Source: Chitiniphilus eburneus | GTDB taxonomy: Bacteria; Pseudomonadota; Gammaproteobacteria; Burkholderiales; Chitinibacteraceae | Length of the DNA: 64,000 nucleotides | Direction of reading: 5' to 3' | Assembly (NCBI RefSeq): GCF_005048205.1 | Contig: NZ_SUMF01000001.1 | Span: 1 to 64,000, forward strand | Part shown: positions 9,404-18,623 of the stretch, in pieces | How positions within the stretch are numbered: the first letter of the stretch is position 1 | Layout of the letters: each line of letters starts with the position of its first letter | The notes under the pieces: generated by a model | The model's database searches: none | The model's input: the letters and a program-made list of their open reading frames with translations, nothing else | What the model was told of the DNA's origin: nothing | Made by a program: the position numbers and the translations under genes

Positions 9404-10921
9404 TCACGCGCTGCCGCATTGCCGGATGAGTTGCTGCATCTGGCACGCCAGCCGATGCAGGTCATTGCTCACCTCGCTGGTGCCCAGGGCCGTGGCGCTG
9501 GTCTGCTCCGTCATCCGCGCCACCTTGTCGATCTCCTGCACCATTGCGCCACTGACGCTGCCATGAGCCTGGAGCGCAGAAGAAATCCAGCCCATTCTCC
9601 GCTCCACCACTTCGGCATTCAGGTTGAGTTGCCGAACAACCTCATCATCAAGGCCGGCCTTTTCGCCAGTGGCCAGGCGGTCGATCACTTCGACCGCCTG
9701 GCTGGCTTCACGCCGGATCAGACCGATGGAACCCACGATCTCGTCGGAAGAGGATGCCGAGCGCCTGGCCAGCCTGCGCACCTGTTCGGCGGAGATCGCA
9801 AAGCCCCGGCCCAGCTCCCCTGCCTGGGCCGCCGCAACGGCGGCGTTGCGCGACAATACATGTGCCTGATCGGCAATTTGCCGAATGACTTCGGCGTGGT
9901 GGCAGTCCCGGTCCGGCACATTGACGATATCGGCGGGTGGCTCGGCCCTGGCTTTCCCCTCCTCGGGTTCCGCAGCATCGACAAAGGCGTAGGAATCCAC
10001 GGTGCCCCCATCCTGGACACGGGCATTCGGCGAAGGCAGGGCAGCAGGGGCTTCCTTTGACGGATTGCGCCCAGCGTCATCATCCGGAGCCCGCAGCCAT
10101 CCCACGTGGTCCCCAGGGGCGGCGCCAAGGAACGGCAACTCGCGCAGATGATTTTGTATCGAATCCAGCAAGGAATTGAACGCCCGGGTGGTCTCCGCGA
10201 CCTCGTCATGACCACGCGGCGTCAGTCGCTGGGAAAGCTCCAGGTGTTGCACCATGCCCACGACAAAATCACGCAGCCGGTAGAGTGGCTCGATCACCGA
10301 GCGCGTCACCAACTCGCTGGTCAACAGCATCAGCAGCCCCGCCGCCAGGCAAAGCCCGCTCAACACTGAAAGCAGCGTGGCAAAGCCATTGCTGATGGAC
10401 TTGTTGGCCTGGCTGGTCAGCCGCCCATAGTAATGGGACATCGTCAGCAATTGATCGAATACCTTGGTCGCCTGGGGCGCGGTCATCCGATTGATCATAT
10501 CCATCGATTGGGCCTTGTGCTGCTGGTGTGCGGCCAGGATCACCTGCCGGGCCAATACGTTGTAGGTGGCCAGTTCTTTTCGGGCCTGCATGGCATAGCG
10601 ACGATCCTGCTCGTCGAATAGCAGCGTGTCGTAGTCACTCATCAGCGCCTGGATTCGTTCCTGCCCCGCATTGAATTGCCGTTCGAGTTCGCGCATCCGG
10701 GATTCGTCCTGCTCCATCACCATCAGCAGCAGGTTTCTCCGGGAATCGGAGAATTCGGTGCTGAGCCGATTCAGGATCGCCAGGGTCGGCACGATGTTCC
10801 CGGTGAGATCCAGTACGGGAGCGCGGGTTTTTTCGATGTAGTGCCAGCCTGTGAGCGTGGTCAGAATCAGCGCAATCAGGCTGATCAAGCCAAGCAATCG
10901 CATCCGAATGCCGATTTTCAT
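9404..10921 (-). CDS. Methyl-accepting chemotaxis protein with a degenerate signalling tip
   Basis: 505 residues. TM segments at 8-28 and 180-202 enclose a periplasmic four-helix-bundle domain (about 30-178); HAMP follows at 203-255. A Pro/Ala-rich linker (262-335) replaces the first methylation helix. The hairpin tip is recognisable but altered: IADQAHVLSRNAAVAAAQAG and GRGFAISAEQVRRLARRSA, where normal receptors have [20 protein letters not shown]. The Glu and Asn contacts for CheA/CheW are partly lost. It is monocistronic, with AGGATT before its ATG. Whether it signals through the CheA encoded further along is unknown. Confidence 0.8.
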   Translation of the reverse strand: MKIGIRMRLLGLISLIALILTTLTGWHYIEKTRAPVLDLTGNIVPTLAILNRLSTEFSDSRRNLLLMVMEQDESRMRELERQFNAGQERIQALMSDYDTLLFDEQDRRYAMQARKELATYNVLARQVILAAHQQHKAQSMDMINRMTAPQATKVFDQLLTMSHYYGRLTSQANKSISNGFATLLSVLSGLCLAAGLLMLLTSELVTRSVIEPLYRLRDFVVGMVQHLELSQRLTPRGHDEVAETTRAFNSLLDSIQNHLRELPFLGAAPGDHVGWLRAPDDDAGRNPSKEAPAALPSPNARVQDGGTVDSYAFVDAAEPEEGKARAEPPADIVNVPDRDCHHAEVIRQIADQAHVLSRNAAVAAAQAGELGRGFAISAEQVRRLARRSASSSDEIVGSIGLIRREASQAVEVIDRLATGEKAGLDDEVVRQLNLNAEVVERRMGWISSALQAHGSVSGAMVQEIDKVARMTEQTSATALGTSEVSNDLHRLACQMQQLIRQCGSA

Positions 10922-11076
10922 TGTTTAATCCTGGGGGAAACGGAATTCTGGACCCGGCGCGCCCGGCCGGGCGCGCACGACATCAAACCAATTGATCCTA
11001 AAAGAGAACCAGGCACCTGCAACGATCAGCGTGGCATATCAATCCTTTTGGAGGGGCATCTGCCCCGAATCCCCCC

Positions 11077-11592
11077 ATGAATGAATCCCCTCCCCTGTTT
11101 TGTGTCTTCGCCGGCCTGCCCGGCGTCGGCAAATCCACGCTGGCGCGGCAACTCGCCCGTCGGCTTCCCGCCTGTTACCTGCGCATCGATACCGTCGAAC
11201 AGGCGCTGCGCGACCTGTGCGGGCTGGCTGTACAAGGGGAAGGGTATGCGCTGGGGCAACGCATCGCCGCCGACAACCTGATGCTGGGTACCAGCGTGAT
11301 CGCCGATTGCTGCAACCCGTGGATGCTGACGAGACGGCACTGGCAACAGGTATCGCTCGACACCGGCGCCCGGCACGTCGACATCGAAATAGTCTGTTCG
11401 GATGTCGCCGAACACCGGCGGCGAGTGGAAACCCGGGTAACCGATATCCCGGACCTGAGGCTGCCCGACTGGGATGCCGTGCAGACGCGCGACAATCAAC
11501 CGTGGGAGAGTGGGCACATCGTCATCGACACCGCCCATCGTTCTCCGGCCGACTGCCTTGATCAACTGCTCGTTGCGGTACGCGCGATCTAG
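11077..11592 (+). CDS. P-loop ATPase/kinase, AAA_33-like
   Basis: 171 residues. A Walker A motif GLPGVGKST (13-21) follows a first beta strand; IADCCNPW occupies the Walker-B-like strand position, and the fold resembles small nucleotide or small-molecule kinases of the zeta-toxin/AAA_33 group. No toxin partner or antitoxin is visible beside it. The ATG at 11077 lies 20 bases after a GGAGGGG-like sequence. The substrate cannot be stated. Confidence 0.7.
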   Translation: MNESPPLFCVFAGLPGVGKSTLARQLARRLPACYLRIDTVEQALRDLCGLAVQGEGYALGQRIAADNLMLGTSVIADCCNPWMLTRRHWQQVSLDTGARHVDIEIVCSDVAEHRRRVETRVTDIPDLRLPDWDAVQTRDNQPWESGHIVIDTAHRSPADCLDQLLVAVRAI

Positions 11593-11863
11593 TCCGCCGC
11601 ATGGGGGCCAGCGGTCGCCAGCCCGACGAAGCGGCCGCGTGCCGGCTCGTCACGCCCCGGGTGCCCGACCTGCCAGTCGCACAGCGCGCCCGGTAGCGGC
11701 AGGAGCCGCACCTCGGGTGGGGCAACGCATGTGGCGCTACGCGGCATGATGGCCACACCGGTACCAGCCGCCCGCAGCGGGAGCACGTCTGGATATCGCT
11801 GATCTGCCGCCCCGCCACGGGTGGCAGGCCCTGCCCGGCGAGCCACTGCGCGACCTGCCCCAC
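11589..11863 (-). pseudogene. Frameshifted C-terminal remnant of a LysR-type regulator
   Basis: One minus-strand frame gives QVAWLAGQG-like sequence ending ISDIQT, and the next frame continues LPLRAAGTGVAIMPRSATC and LLPLPGALCDW, which reads like the end of a LysR substrate-binding domain (the AGxGIAxLP turn). No frame covers both parts and no helix-turn-helix is present upstream, so this is a truncated, frameshifted remnant. Identification rests on a short region and is tentative. Confidence 0.4.
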
Positions 11864-11961
11864 CAGCCTTACGACCAGCCGCCGACCACCGCCGCCAGTG
11901 GTTCCGGCTCATCCTTCTCCGTTCATCGTTCGCTCACGCGATCGCGAGAACGAAGAAAGGA

Positions 11962-11993
11962 AACAAAAAAGGGCGGCACCAAGAGTGTCGCCC
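11962..11993 (-). terminator. Terminator downstream of the BON-domain gene
   Basis: On the minus strand a nine-base stem GGGCGACAC / GTGCCGCCC (one mismatch) is followed by TTTTTTGTTT. A second GC-rich hairpin (12034-12053, GCCGGGCC / GGCCCGGC with loop CCAA) lies between it and the stop codon of the gene it serves. Confidence 0.75.
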
Positions 11994-12058
11994 AGAGCAG
12001 GGTATTGCAATTCAATCGAAAGAATCGAAAGCAGCCGGGCCCCAAGGCCCGGCCAGGA

Positions 12059-12388
12059 TCAGCCGGCCTTGACCGTCAGCGCGCTCTTCACGTCCTTCAC
12101 GCCTTCCACGCCGGCGGCGATCTCGATGGCGCGTACGCCGGCATCGGGGGTATCCACCGTGCCGGACAGCATGACCACGCCGTTGTCGGTCGTGACCTTC
12201 ACGTCCAGTGCGGATACTTGCTTGTCCTTCATCAGCGCGGCCTTCACCTTGGTGGTAATGGTGGCGTCATCGACATAGGCCCCCACCGTGCTGTCGGTTG
12301 CGGCATCGGCGGCGTACAAGGGCGCCACGGCGGCGGTGGACAGGGCGACGGCGGCGAAGCCGCGGGCAAGCAGGGTACGGAAAGTCAT
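12059..12388 (-). CDS. Periplasmic BON-domain protein (OsmY-like)
   Basis: 109 residues: signal peptide ending PLYAADA (cleavage near 26), then one BON domain (about 40-107) with the phrases DATITTKVKAALM, DVKVTTDNGVVMLSGTVD and GVEGVKDVKSAL. BON domains bind phospholipid surfaces; single-domain secreted forms are typically stress- or osmotically induced envelope proteins. A strong AGGAGA precedes the ATG. It is monocistronic, with terminators downstream and about 240 bases of non-coding DNA upstream that should contain its promoter. Confidence 0.88.
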   Translation of the reverse strand: MTFRTLLARGFAAVALSTAAVAPLYAADAATDSTVGAYVDDATITTKVKAALMKDKQVSALDVKVTTDNGVVMLSGTVDTPDAGVRAIEIAAGVEGVKDVKSALTVKAG

Positions 12389-12626
12389 GGTGTATCTCCT
12401 TGGGTAGCGCGCCAGTGGAACGAGATGGCGCGCGGTTCTTGCGGTGCAAAGGCGGTAGCCTCGTATCGACCCCTACAGCAAGTGCCGTGCCAAATCGAAA
12501 AAACACCATCGAATCAGAAGATTGGGAAGATTCTATCCCCGTGGCGCAATGCGGGGCACCGTCAGGCTGTCGCTGTTTGACGACAGATGAGCGTGTAAAG
12601 CCTACAAGCGCATGTTTTTTATGAAG

Positions 12627-14018
12627 TTATTCTTGTCGCCCTTCGGCAACAGGCCCTTCGTCCGCACGGAACAGCTCCGGTGTGAGGCCATGCTTTTGCA
12701 ACAGGCGATAGAACTCCGTGCGATTGCGATCGGCCAGCCGTGCGGCATCCGCCACATTGCCACCAGTCAGCTTGAGCAGCTTGACCAGGTAATCGCGCTC
12801 AAAGCGCTGGCGGGCCTCGGCCAGGCTGAGCACCTCGATGCCGGGTGCGCGCAGCGCGCGTTGCACCAGCGCCAGCGGCACCAGTGGCGCGGTGGACAGC
12901 GCGCATACCTGCTCCACCACGTTGTACAACTGCCGCACATTGCCAGGCCAGGGCGCGGTGGACAGCGCCTCCAGCGCGTCGGGTGCAAAACCGTTGACGC
13001 GGCGGCCGTACTTCTCGGACACCGTGGCCAGGAAATGATTGGCCAGCAGCGGGATATCCTCGCGCCGCTCGGTCAGCGTCGGCAGCGCCAGCGTCACCAC
13101 GTTCAAGCGGTAGTAGAGATCCTCGCGGAACTGATGGTCGGCCATTGCCGCATCCAGATCGCGGTGAGTGGCAGACAGGATGCGTACGTCGATGGCAACG
13201 GCCTCGGCCGCGCCCACCGGGCGCACCGCGCGCTCCTGCAATACGCGCAGCAGCTTCACCTGCAAGGCGAGCGGCATGTCGCCGATCTCGTCCAGGAACA
13301 GCGTGCCGCCGTTGGCGGCCTGGAACAGCCCGCGATGATTGGCGACGGCGCCGGTGAACGCGCCCTTCACGTGGCCGAACAGTTCGCTTTCCAGCAGTTG
13401 TTCCGGAATGGCACCGCAGTTCACCGCAATGAATGGCGCCTTGGCGCGCGGGCTGGCGCGGTGGATGGCACGGGCCAGCACCTCCTTGCCGCTGCCGCTC
13501 TCGCCACGGATCAGGATGCTGGCATCGGTCACCGCCACCAGTTTGGCTTCGGCCAGCAGTTCGGCCATGCGCTGGCTGCGGCTGATCAGGCTTTCGCGCC
13601 ATTCCTCGCCGCGCGGTGCCTCGATGGGGGTGGGCGCGGTCAGCGCCAGCGCCTGGGCGATCTTGTCCAGCAGCATGCGGCCGTCGAACGGCTTGGTCAG
13701 ATAGGCGAAGGCGCCGCGCGACGTGGCTTCCACCGCATCGGGAATGGTGCCGTGCGCGGTCAGCAGGATCACCGGCAACGCCGGATGGCGCGCGCGAATC
13801 TCGTCGAACAGCGCCAGCCCGTCGCGGTCCGGCAGGCGCACATCGCTCAGCACCAACACTGGCCGTTCGATGTCCAGCCGGTTGAGCGCCGCCTGCCCGC
13901 TGTCGGCGGTGGTGACGCGGTAACCGGCGGCGGTGAGGCGAATGGTGAGCAGCCGCAGGATATCGGCGTCGTCGTCGATCAGCAGCAGGTGCGGGGCGGT
14001 GTCGGACATGGCGCTCAT
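12627..14018 (-). CDS. glrR: Sigma-54-dependent response regulator GlrR/QseF
   Basis: 463 residues. Receiver domain (10-125) with phosphoacceptor D59 in [10 protein letters not shown]. The AAA+ sigma-54 interaction domain has Walker A GESGSGKE, the GAFTGA loop ([15 protein letters not shown]) and Walker [13 protein letters not shown]. The C-terminal Fis-type helix-turn-helix is in [20 protein letters not shown]. The ATG at 14018 overlaps the qseG stop (ATGA); a second ATG at 14009 is the alternative. Last gene of the MocR-glrK-qseG-glrR operon; phosphorylated by GlrK and activates sigma-54 promoters for envelope stress genes in relatives. Confidence 0.92.
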   Translation of the reverse strand: MSAMSDTAPHLLLIDDDADILRLLTIRLTAAGYRVTTADSGQAALNRLDIERPVLVLSDVRLPDRDGLALFDEIRARHPALPVILLTAHGTIPDAVEATSRGAFAYLTKPFDGRMLLDKIAQALALTAPTPIEAPRGEEWRESLISRSQRMAELLAEAKLVAVTDASILIRGESGSGKEVLARAIHRASPRAKAPFIAVNCGAIPEQLLESELFGHVKGAFTGAVANHRGLFQAANGGTLFLDEIGDMPLALQVKLLRVLQERAVRPVGAAEAVAIDVRILSATHRDLDAAMADHQFREDLYYRLNVVTLALPTLTERREDIPLLANHFLATVSEKYGRRVNGFAPDALEALSTAPWPGNVRQLYNVVEQVCALSTAPLVPLALVQRALRAPGIEVLSLAEARQRFERDYLVKLLKLTGGNVADAARLADRNRTEFYRLLQKHGLTPELFRADEGPVAEGRQE

Positions 14019-14569
14019 TTGCTGGCCGGTGCGCTGGGCCGCGCGGGCAGCGTGCTTTCGATCTTCTTCAGGGCCTCGACCTTGGCATTGGCCTCGTCGG
14101 CGCGGCGCTGCTCGTCCTTCACCTGCTGTCCCAAGCGCTCCACCTGGTCCTCCAGTTTGCGGCGTTCGTTGAACTGTGCCAGCAGCACGGCGGCCAGTGG
14201 CTTGAATGGCGTGGTGGCTTCGTCGGTGGATTTGCCCAGCGCATCCAGCAGGCCGATGGCACGCGCCAGCTCGCCGTTGCCGTGCATGCGCGACAGCACC
14301 AGCGCGCGCTTGAGCGTGGTATCCGGCCCAGTGGGGTCGCCGGCCAGCGCGGCCAGCTCGCGGGCCAGTTCGCCCACCGGCAAGGCGCGGATACGGGCGC
14401 CGTAAACCAGCACGGCGTCGACTTCGCTGGGCAGGTGCTCGACGTAGACCAGCGGCTCGGGCGTCGGCGTGGGTTCCACCACCGGCACGGGCGGCGGAGG
14501 CGGCGGCGTCACGCAACCGGCCAGCCACAGCGGGGCGAGGATCAGGGTCAGGGCGGCGAAACGTTTCAT
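14015..14569 (-). CDS. qseG: QseG-like outer-membrane lipoprotein
   Basis: 184 residues. Lipobox LAGC gives lipidated C19 after a short signal peptide, then a Pro-rich spacer, a helical region and a C-terminal coiled coil (about 120-170, QFNERRKLEDQVERLGQQV). It lies between glrK and glrR with 4-base overlaps on both sides, the conserved position of QseG, which in enterobacteria interacts with the kinase sensor domain. Sequence conservation in this family is low, so the call leans on gene order and lipoprotein features. Confidence 0.8.
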   Translation of the reverse strand: MKRFAALTLILAPLWLAGCVTPPPPPPVPVVEPTPTPEPLVYVEHLPSEVDAVLVYGARIRALPVGELARELAALAGDPTGPDTTLKRALVLSRMHGNGELARAIGLLDALGKSTDEATTPFKPLAAVLLAQFNERRKLEDQVERLGQQVKDEQRRADEANAKVEALKKIESTLPARPSAPASK

Positions 14570-16023
14570 AAGGGCAATTCGATCCTGAAATGCGCGCCGC
14601 GTTCACTGGGCCGCAGCGCGATGGTGCCGCCCAGGACGGCGATGTATTCGTGGACGATGGACAGGCCGATGCCGCTGCCGTGCCGCGCTCCGGGCGGCTG
14701 ACGCCGGCCCTGGTAGAACGGCTCGAAGATGCGCGCGGCGTCGTCCGGCGCCACACCAGGGCCTTCGTCGCGGCAATCGATCCACACCACCTGCAATTGC
14801 GTCGCCAGTTCGAAGCGGATGCGCCCGCCCTCGGGGCTGAAGCGGATGGCATTGGACAACAGGTTGCCGAACACCACGCCGAGCTGGTCGGCATCCGCCA
14901 GCAGCGTGGCGTCGTCGCCTGCCACCTCGACATTGAGCGCGTGCGCCTGCCATTGCAGCCGCTGGGCTTCGACGGCCTGCGCGATCAGGGGTTGCAGCGC
15001 CACGCGCCGATGCGCGGCGCGGCCGGCGTCGAACACGGCAGCGTTGTAGCGCAACAGGCCTTCGATCTGCGCCTGCAATGCGGCGACATTCTGCATCAGA
15101 ATGCCGACCACTTCATGCTGCGCCGGTCCCAGCGGGCCGGGTACTTCGTCGTCCAGCAACGCCACGCCTTCGCGCAGCGAAGCCAGCGGCGTCTTGAGTT
15201 CGTGCGAGACGTGCCGCAGAAAACGCGCCTTGTCGGCTTCCAGCGCGGCCAGGCGACGACGCAGCCAATCCAGTTGCTCGGCAACGCGGCGCAGGTCATC
15301 CGGCCCGCGCACGACGATTTCCTGGTCGAACCGGCCGTCGCCCAATCGACCGATGGCACGTTCCAGCCGCGCCAGCGGCCGGGTCAGCCACAGGCCGAAA
15401 CCAATGGCGAGCAGTACCGCGAGTACCGCCGCAGCCGCTACCTGCGCGCCGAGCAGGCCACGCTGATGCTCCAGTTCGGCGATCAGTGCGTCGTTGCCGC
15501 GCTCGACCCGGCGCTTGGCGGTCAGCGCCAGCCGTTCGTTCACGTCGCGCAATTGCGCGAAGTGCGCGAACAGCGCGGCTTCGTTGCCGCCGCGCCGGGG
15601 CTTGCCGCCTTCCAGCAACTCACGTGCGCCTTCGCCATGGTGCTGCCAGGTGTCGAAATCGCTGGCCGACGCCTCGGGCAGTACGCCGGCCAGGGTGTCG
15701 AGCGCGACGCGAGCTTCCTGCCAGGCATCGAGAAAGCGCTGGCGGAACACCGGATCGTCCAGCACCAGGAACTGCCGCGCACTGCGTTCCATGGTGAGCG
15801 TGCGCTCGCCCAGGCGTTCGGCGGCCTCGGTCAGCCGTACCGCTTCGCGTGCCGATTCGCGACTGTGCGCGGCCAGCCGTTCCAGGGTGACCAGCACATA
15901 GAGCGAACTGGCGGACAACACCGCCCCCACCAGCAAAAAAGCCACCAGCAACAACTGGCGGAACGACAACCGATAGCGCAGCGGCGTACGGCGCGGCGGT
16001 TCACGCGTGGGGTCGCGACTCAT
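14566..16023 (-). CDS. glrK: Sensor histidine kinase GlrK/QseE
   Basis: 485 residues. TM helices at about 23-47 and 193-213 enclose a periplasmic helical sensor domain; HAMP at 214-265; HisKA with H274 in VSHELKTPL; HATPase_c with N-box NLLSNAIRF, DEGPGV and GSGIGLSIV. Its ATG overlaps the stop of the upstream MocR gene (ATGA), a start supported by the cytoplasmic basic N-terminus. It phosphorylates GlrR. An upstream in-frame extension to 16506 was rejected because it runs antisense-like through the MocR gene. Confidence 0.92.
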   Translation of the reverse strand: MSRDPTREPPRRTPLRYRLSFRQLLLVAFLLVGAVLSASSLYVLVTLERLAAHSRESAREAVRLTEAAERLGERTLTMERSARQFLVLDDPVFRQRFLDAWQEARVALDTLAGVLPEASASDFDTWQHHGEGARELLEGGKPRRGGNEAALFAHFAQLRDVNERLALTAKRRVERGNDALIAELEHQRGLLGAQVAAAAVLAVLLAIGFGLWLTRPLARLERAIGRLGDGRFDQEIVVRGPDDLRRVAEQLDWLRRRLAALEADKARFLRHVSHELKTPLASLREGVALLDDEVPGPLGPAQHEVVGILMQNVAALQAQIEGLLRYNAAVFDAGRAAHRRVALQPLIAQAVEAQRLQWQAHALNVEVAGDDATLLADADQLGVVFGNLLSNAIRFSPEGGRIRFELATQLQVVWIDCRDEGPGVAPDDAARIFEPFYQGRRQPPGARHGSGIGLSIVHEYIAVLGGTIALRPSERGAHFRIELPL

Positions 16024-17366
16024 GCGGCGGCCCCCAGGCCGCCCAGGCAGTCGGCGACGGCATCGGCCAGTTCGTCGGCGCGCTCGACCGGCAGCGCAGC
16101 GCAACTGATGCGCAGCGCCGATAAACGCCGCGTGACACGGAAGGCGTCGCCGGCCCGCACCAGGTAGCCGCGTGCGGCCAGCGCCTGCGCCACCACGGCA
16201 TCGTCGGCCAGTGGCAACCAGACATTCAGCCCGCCGCCCGGCTGTGCGGCCAGGCCGTGCCGCCGCAACGCCGTCGTCAGCGCGACATGGCGCTCGGCAT
16301 AGCATTGCGCCGCCCGGCGCCGCAGCGCTTCCACTTCCGGCGCCTGCAACAGGGCCAGCGCCAGCCGTTGCAGCAGGAAGCTGGGCCAACGCGGGCCGAC
16401 GTACTGGCGGCGCTGCACCCGGGTCAGCGTGGTGTCGTCGCCGGTGAGGAAGGCCAGCCGGATATCCGGCCCCAGCCATTTGGCCAACGAGCGCACCGCC
16501 GCCCAACGCGCGCGGCCGGGCGATACCAGCGATGGCGTGGGCGCATCGCTGAAGGCGGCGAAATGATCGTCCTCGATCAACAGCAACTCAGGATGGGTAT
16601 CGATGATGGCGCGCAACGCGGCGGCACGCGCCTGCGTCGTGTTCACGCCGGTGGGATTGTGCGAATACGGTGTCCAGAGCAGTGCCTTGGGCTTGCGCGC
16701 CAGCGCGGCTTCCAGCGCATCGGGAAGCATGCCTTCGCCATCGAGCGGCAGCCCGATCAGCGTCACGCCCATTTGCCGCAACAGCGCCAGCGATCCTGGG
16801 AAGCAGGGTTCCTCCACCAGCACGGTGTCGCCCGGCGCCAGCCAGGCCGCGAGCACACGCTCGATACCATCCAGCGCGCCTTGCGCCAGCAGCGGTTCGG
16901 CCACCGTGGCACCGATGCCGCCCTGGCGCAGCCACCAGTCCCTGCCCCAGGCCTGGAGTTCCGGCAGGTAGCAGGGCTGGCCATAGAGCGCGGGCGGCAT
17001 CGGCGGCAACGCCGCCAGGTAGGGGGCGTAATCGGGCAGCAATGCCGGGTCGGGGTTGCCCGACGCGAGTTCCAGCAGCCCGGGCGCCGCGGTGAATGCG
17101 TGGACGCCGAGCGGCATGCCCAGCCGGGTGCGCGGGGCCACGCGTGTGCCGGCGCGGCCGGCTGCTTCCGCCAGCCCGGCGGCGACCAGCCGGCGATAGG
17201 CGGCCGCCACGGTATTGCGGTTGACTTCCAGCGCCTGTGCCAGTGCGCGGATCGGTGGCAAGGATTCACCCTGGCCGAGGCTGCCGTCTTCGATCAGGTC
17301 GCGTACACGCTGAAAAATATCTTCGGCGCCACGCCCCTTGCAGGCGAGAACTTTTGTTTGTACCAT
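16020..17366 (-). CDS. MocR/GabR-family PLP-dependent transcriptional regulator
   Basis: 448 residues. N-terminal GntR-type winged helix (13-78; LPPIRALAQALEVNRNTVA) fused to a fold-type I aminotransferase domain. PLP contacts are visible: N237 in HNPTG, D267 in LIEDDHF and the Schiff-base lysine K296 in SLAKWLGPDIR. A TTG at 17369 is also in frame but the ATG at 17366 is preferred. The gene is divergent from an MFS transporter across 34 bases, its likely target, and its stop overlaps glrK. The effector amine or amino acid is unknown; PtsJ is one related regulator. Confidence 0.85.
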   Translation of the reverse strand: MVQTKVLACKGRGAEDIFQRVRDLIEDGSLGQGESLPPIRALAQALEVNRNTVAAAYRRLVAAGLAEAAGRAGTRVAPRTRLGMPLGVHAFTAAPGLLELASGNPDPALLPDYAPYLAALPPMPPALYGQPCYLPELQAWGRDWWLRQGGIGATVAEPLLAQGALDGIERVLAAWLAPGDTVLVEEPCFPGSLALLRQMGVTLIGLPLDGEGMLPDALEAALARKPKALLWTPYSHNPTGVNTTQARAAALRAIIDTHPELLLIEDDHFAAFSDAPTPSLVSPGRARWAAVRSLAKWLGPDIRLAFLTGDDTTLTRVQRRQYVGPRWPSFLLQRLALALLQAPEVEALRRRAAQCYAERHVALTTALRRHGLAAQPGGGLNVWLPLADDAVVAQALAARGYLVRAGDAFRVTRRLSALRISCAALPVERADELADAVADCLGGLGAAA

Positions 17367-17400
17367 CAATCAACAATATTTCGTCATAGGACAAATAAAC
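17367..17400. promoter_or_regulatory. 34-base divergent control region, MocR gene / MFS gene
   Basis: The whole space between the two start codons is AT-rich and flanked by the related halves TTTGTACC (17355-17362) and GGACAAAT (17390-17397), an imperfect inverted repeat. Both promoters must overlap the coding ends, so one regulator bound here could control both genes. No direct proof of a MocR site. Confidence 0.4.
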
Positions 17401-18597
17401 ATGAAGCCAGCATTCGCCAGACAAAACGCGTGGCTGCTCGGACTATGCCAGTTCTGCTACATGGCGGCCACGGCCACCGGTATCTCGTTCAGCGGGTTGG
17501 TCGGGGCGCGGCTGGCGCCATGGCCGGCGCTGGCCACCGTACCTTATCTGCTGATCACCGCCAGCACTGCGCTGGCCACGCTGGTGGTGCCACGGCTGAT
17601 CGCGCGCCTGGGTTATCGCAAGGTGTTCGCGCTGGGCGCGGTGATCGGCTTGCTGGGCGGGATGACCTGCGTGGCGGCGCTGTTCGCGCAGTCGTTCGCG
17701 CTGTTCTGCCTGGCGGCGCCGTTGCAGGGGTTTTACCAGGCCACTTCGTTGTACTACCGCTATGCGGCGGCGGAAAGCGCGCCCGATGCGCACAAGGGAT
17801 CGGCCATGGCGTGGGTGCTGAGCGGTGGCATTCTGGCCGCCTTCGCCGGACCGCTGCTGGGAGGCTATGCAGTGGACCGGATTCCCGGTGTGCTGTACGC
17901 CGGCAGCTTCATCGGCATGGCGCTGATGGCCTTGCTGGCACTGCTGCCGCTGGCGCTGACACGCCTGCCCGCGCCTCCACCGGTGGTGGCCGCTGCCGAG
18001 CGTCCGCGCTGGCGCGACGTGCTGGCCGCTCCCCCCGCTATGGGCGGCATCCTGGCCTGCGCCGGGGGCTACGCGCTGATGATGTTCATGATGGTGGCCA
18101 GCCCGCTGGCCATCGCCGGCTGCGGCTTTACGCCGGTACACGCCGCCAGCGTGATCCAGTGGCACATGCTGGGTATGTTCGCGCCTTCGCTGATCACCGG
18201 CCGCCTGATCGCCCGCTTCGGTGCGCCGCGTATCGCGGTGGCAGGCGGCTTGCTGAATCTGGTGGCCTGCGTGATGGCGTTGGCCGGCCTGACACTGAAC
18301 CATTTCCACCTGTCGCTGTTGCTGGTGGGGCTGGGCTGGAACCTGATGTACATGGGCGGCAGCACGCTGATCGCCCAAAGCCCGCCAGCCGCCCGTGCGC
18401 GGCTGCAATCGGCCAACGAACTCTTCACCTTCTGCCTGGTGGCACTGGCCGCGGGGCTGGCGGGCTGGGTATATCAAGCGCTGGGCTGGTATGCGGTGGC
18501 CCGTATCGCGCTGGGGCTGACGTTGGGACTGGGCGTGGCGGCGCTATGGCTGACGCGCCGCCCCTGGGCGGGCATCGCCCGGCGGGAAGCCGCCTGA
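17401..18597 (+). CDS. MFS transporter
   Basis: 398 residues with about 12 hydrophobic segments, and the MFS loop 2-3 motif as RLIARLGYRKVFALG after the second helix, repeated as RLIARFGAPRIAVAGG after helix 8. It has the compact layout of drug or metabolite exporters of the YnfM/CynX type. The ATG at 17401 is chosen because earlier codons lie in the MocR gene. Divergent from and probably controlled by that MocR regulator. Substrate not predictable. Confidence 0.85.
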   Translation: MKPAFARQNAWLLGLCQFCYMAATATGISFSGLVGARLAPWPALATVPYLLITASTALATLVVPRLIARLGYRKVFALGAVIGLLGGMTCVAALFAQSFALFCLAAPLQGFYQATSLYYRYAAAESAPDAHKGSAMAWVLSGGILAAFAGPLLGGYAVDRIPGVLYAGSFIGMALMALLALLPLALTRLPAPPPVVAAAERPRWRDVLAAPPAMGGILACAGGYALMMFMMVASPLAIAGCGFTPVHAASVIQWHMLGMFAPSLITGRLIARFGAPRIAVAGGLLNLVACVMALAGLTLNHFHLSLLLVGLGWNLMYMGGSTLIAQSPPAARARLQSANELFTFCLVALAAGLAGWVYQALGWYAVARIALGLTLGLGVAALWLTRRPWAGIARREAA

Positions 18598-18623
18598 GGC
18601 GGCAGGAGCGCGCCGCCGGCGCG

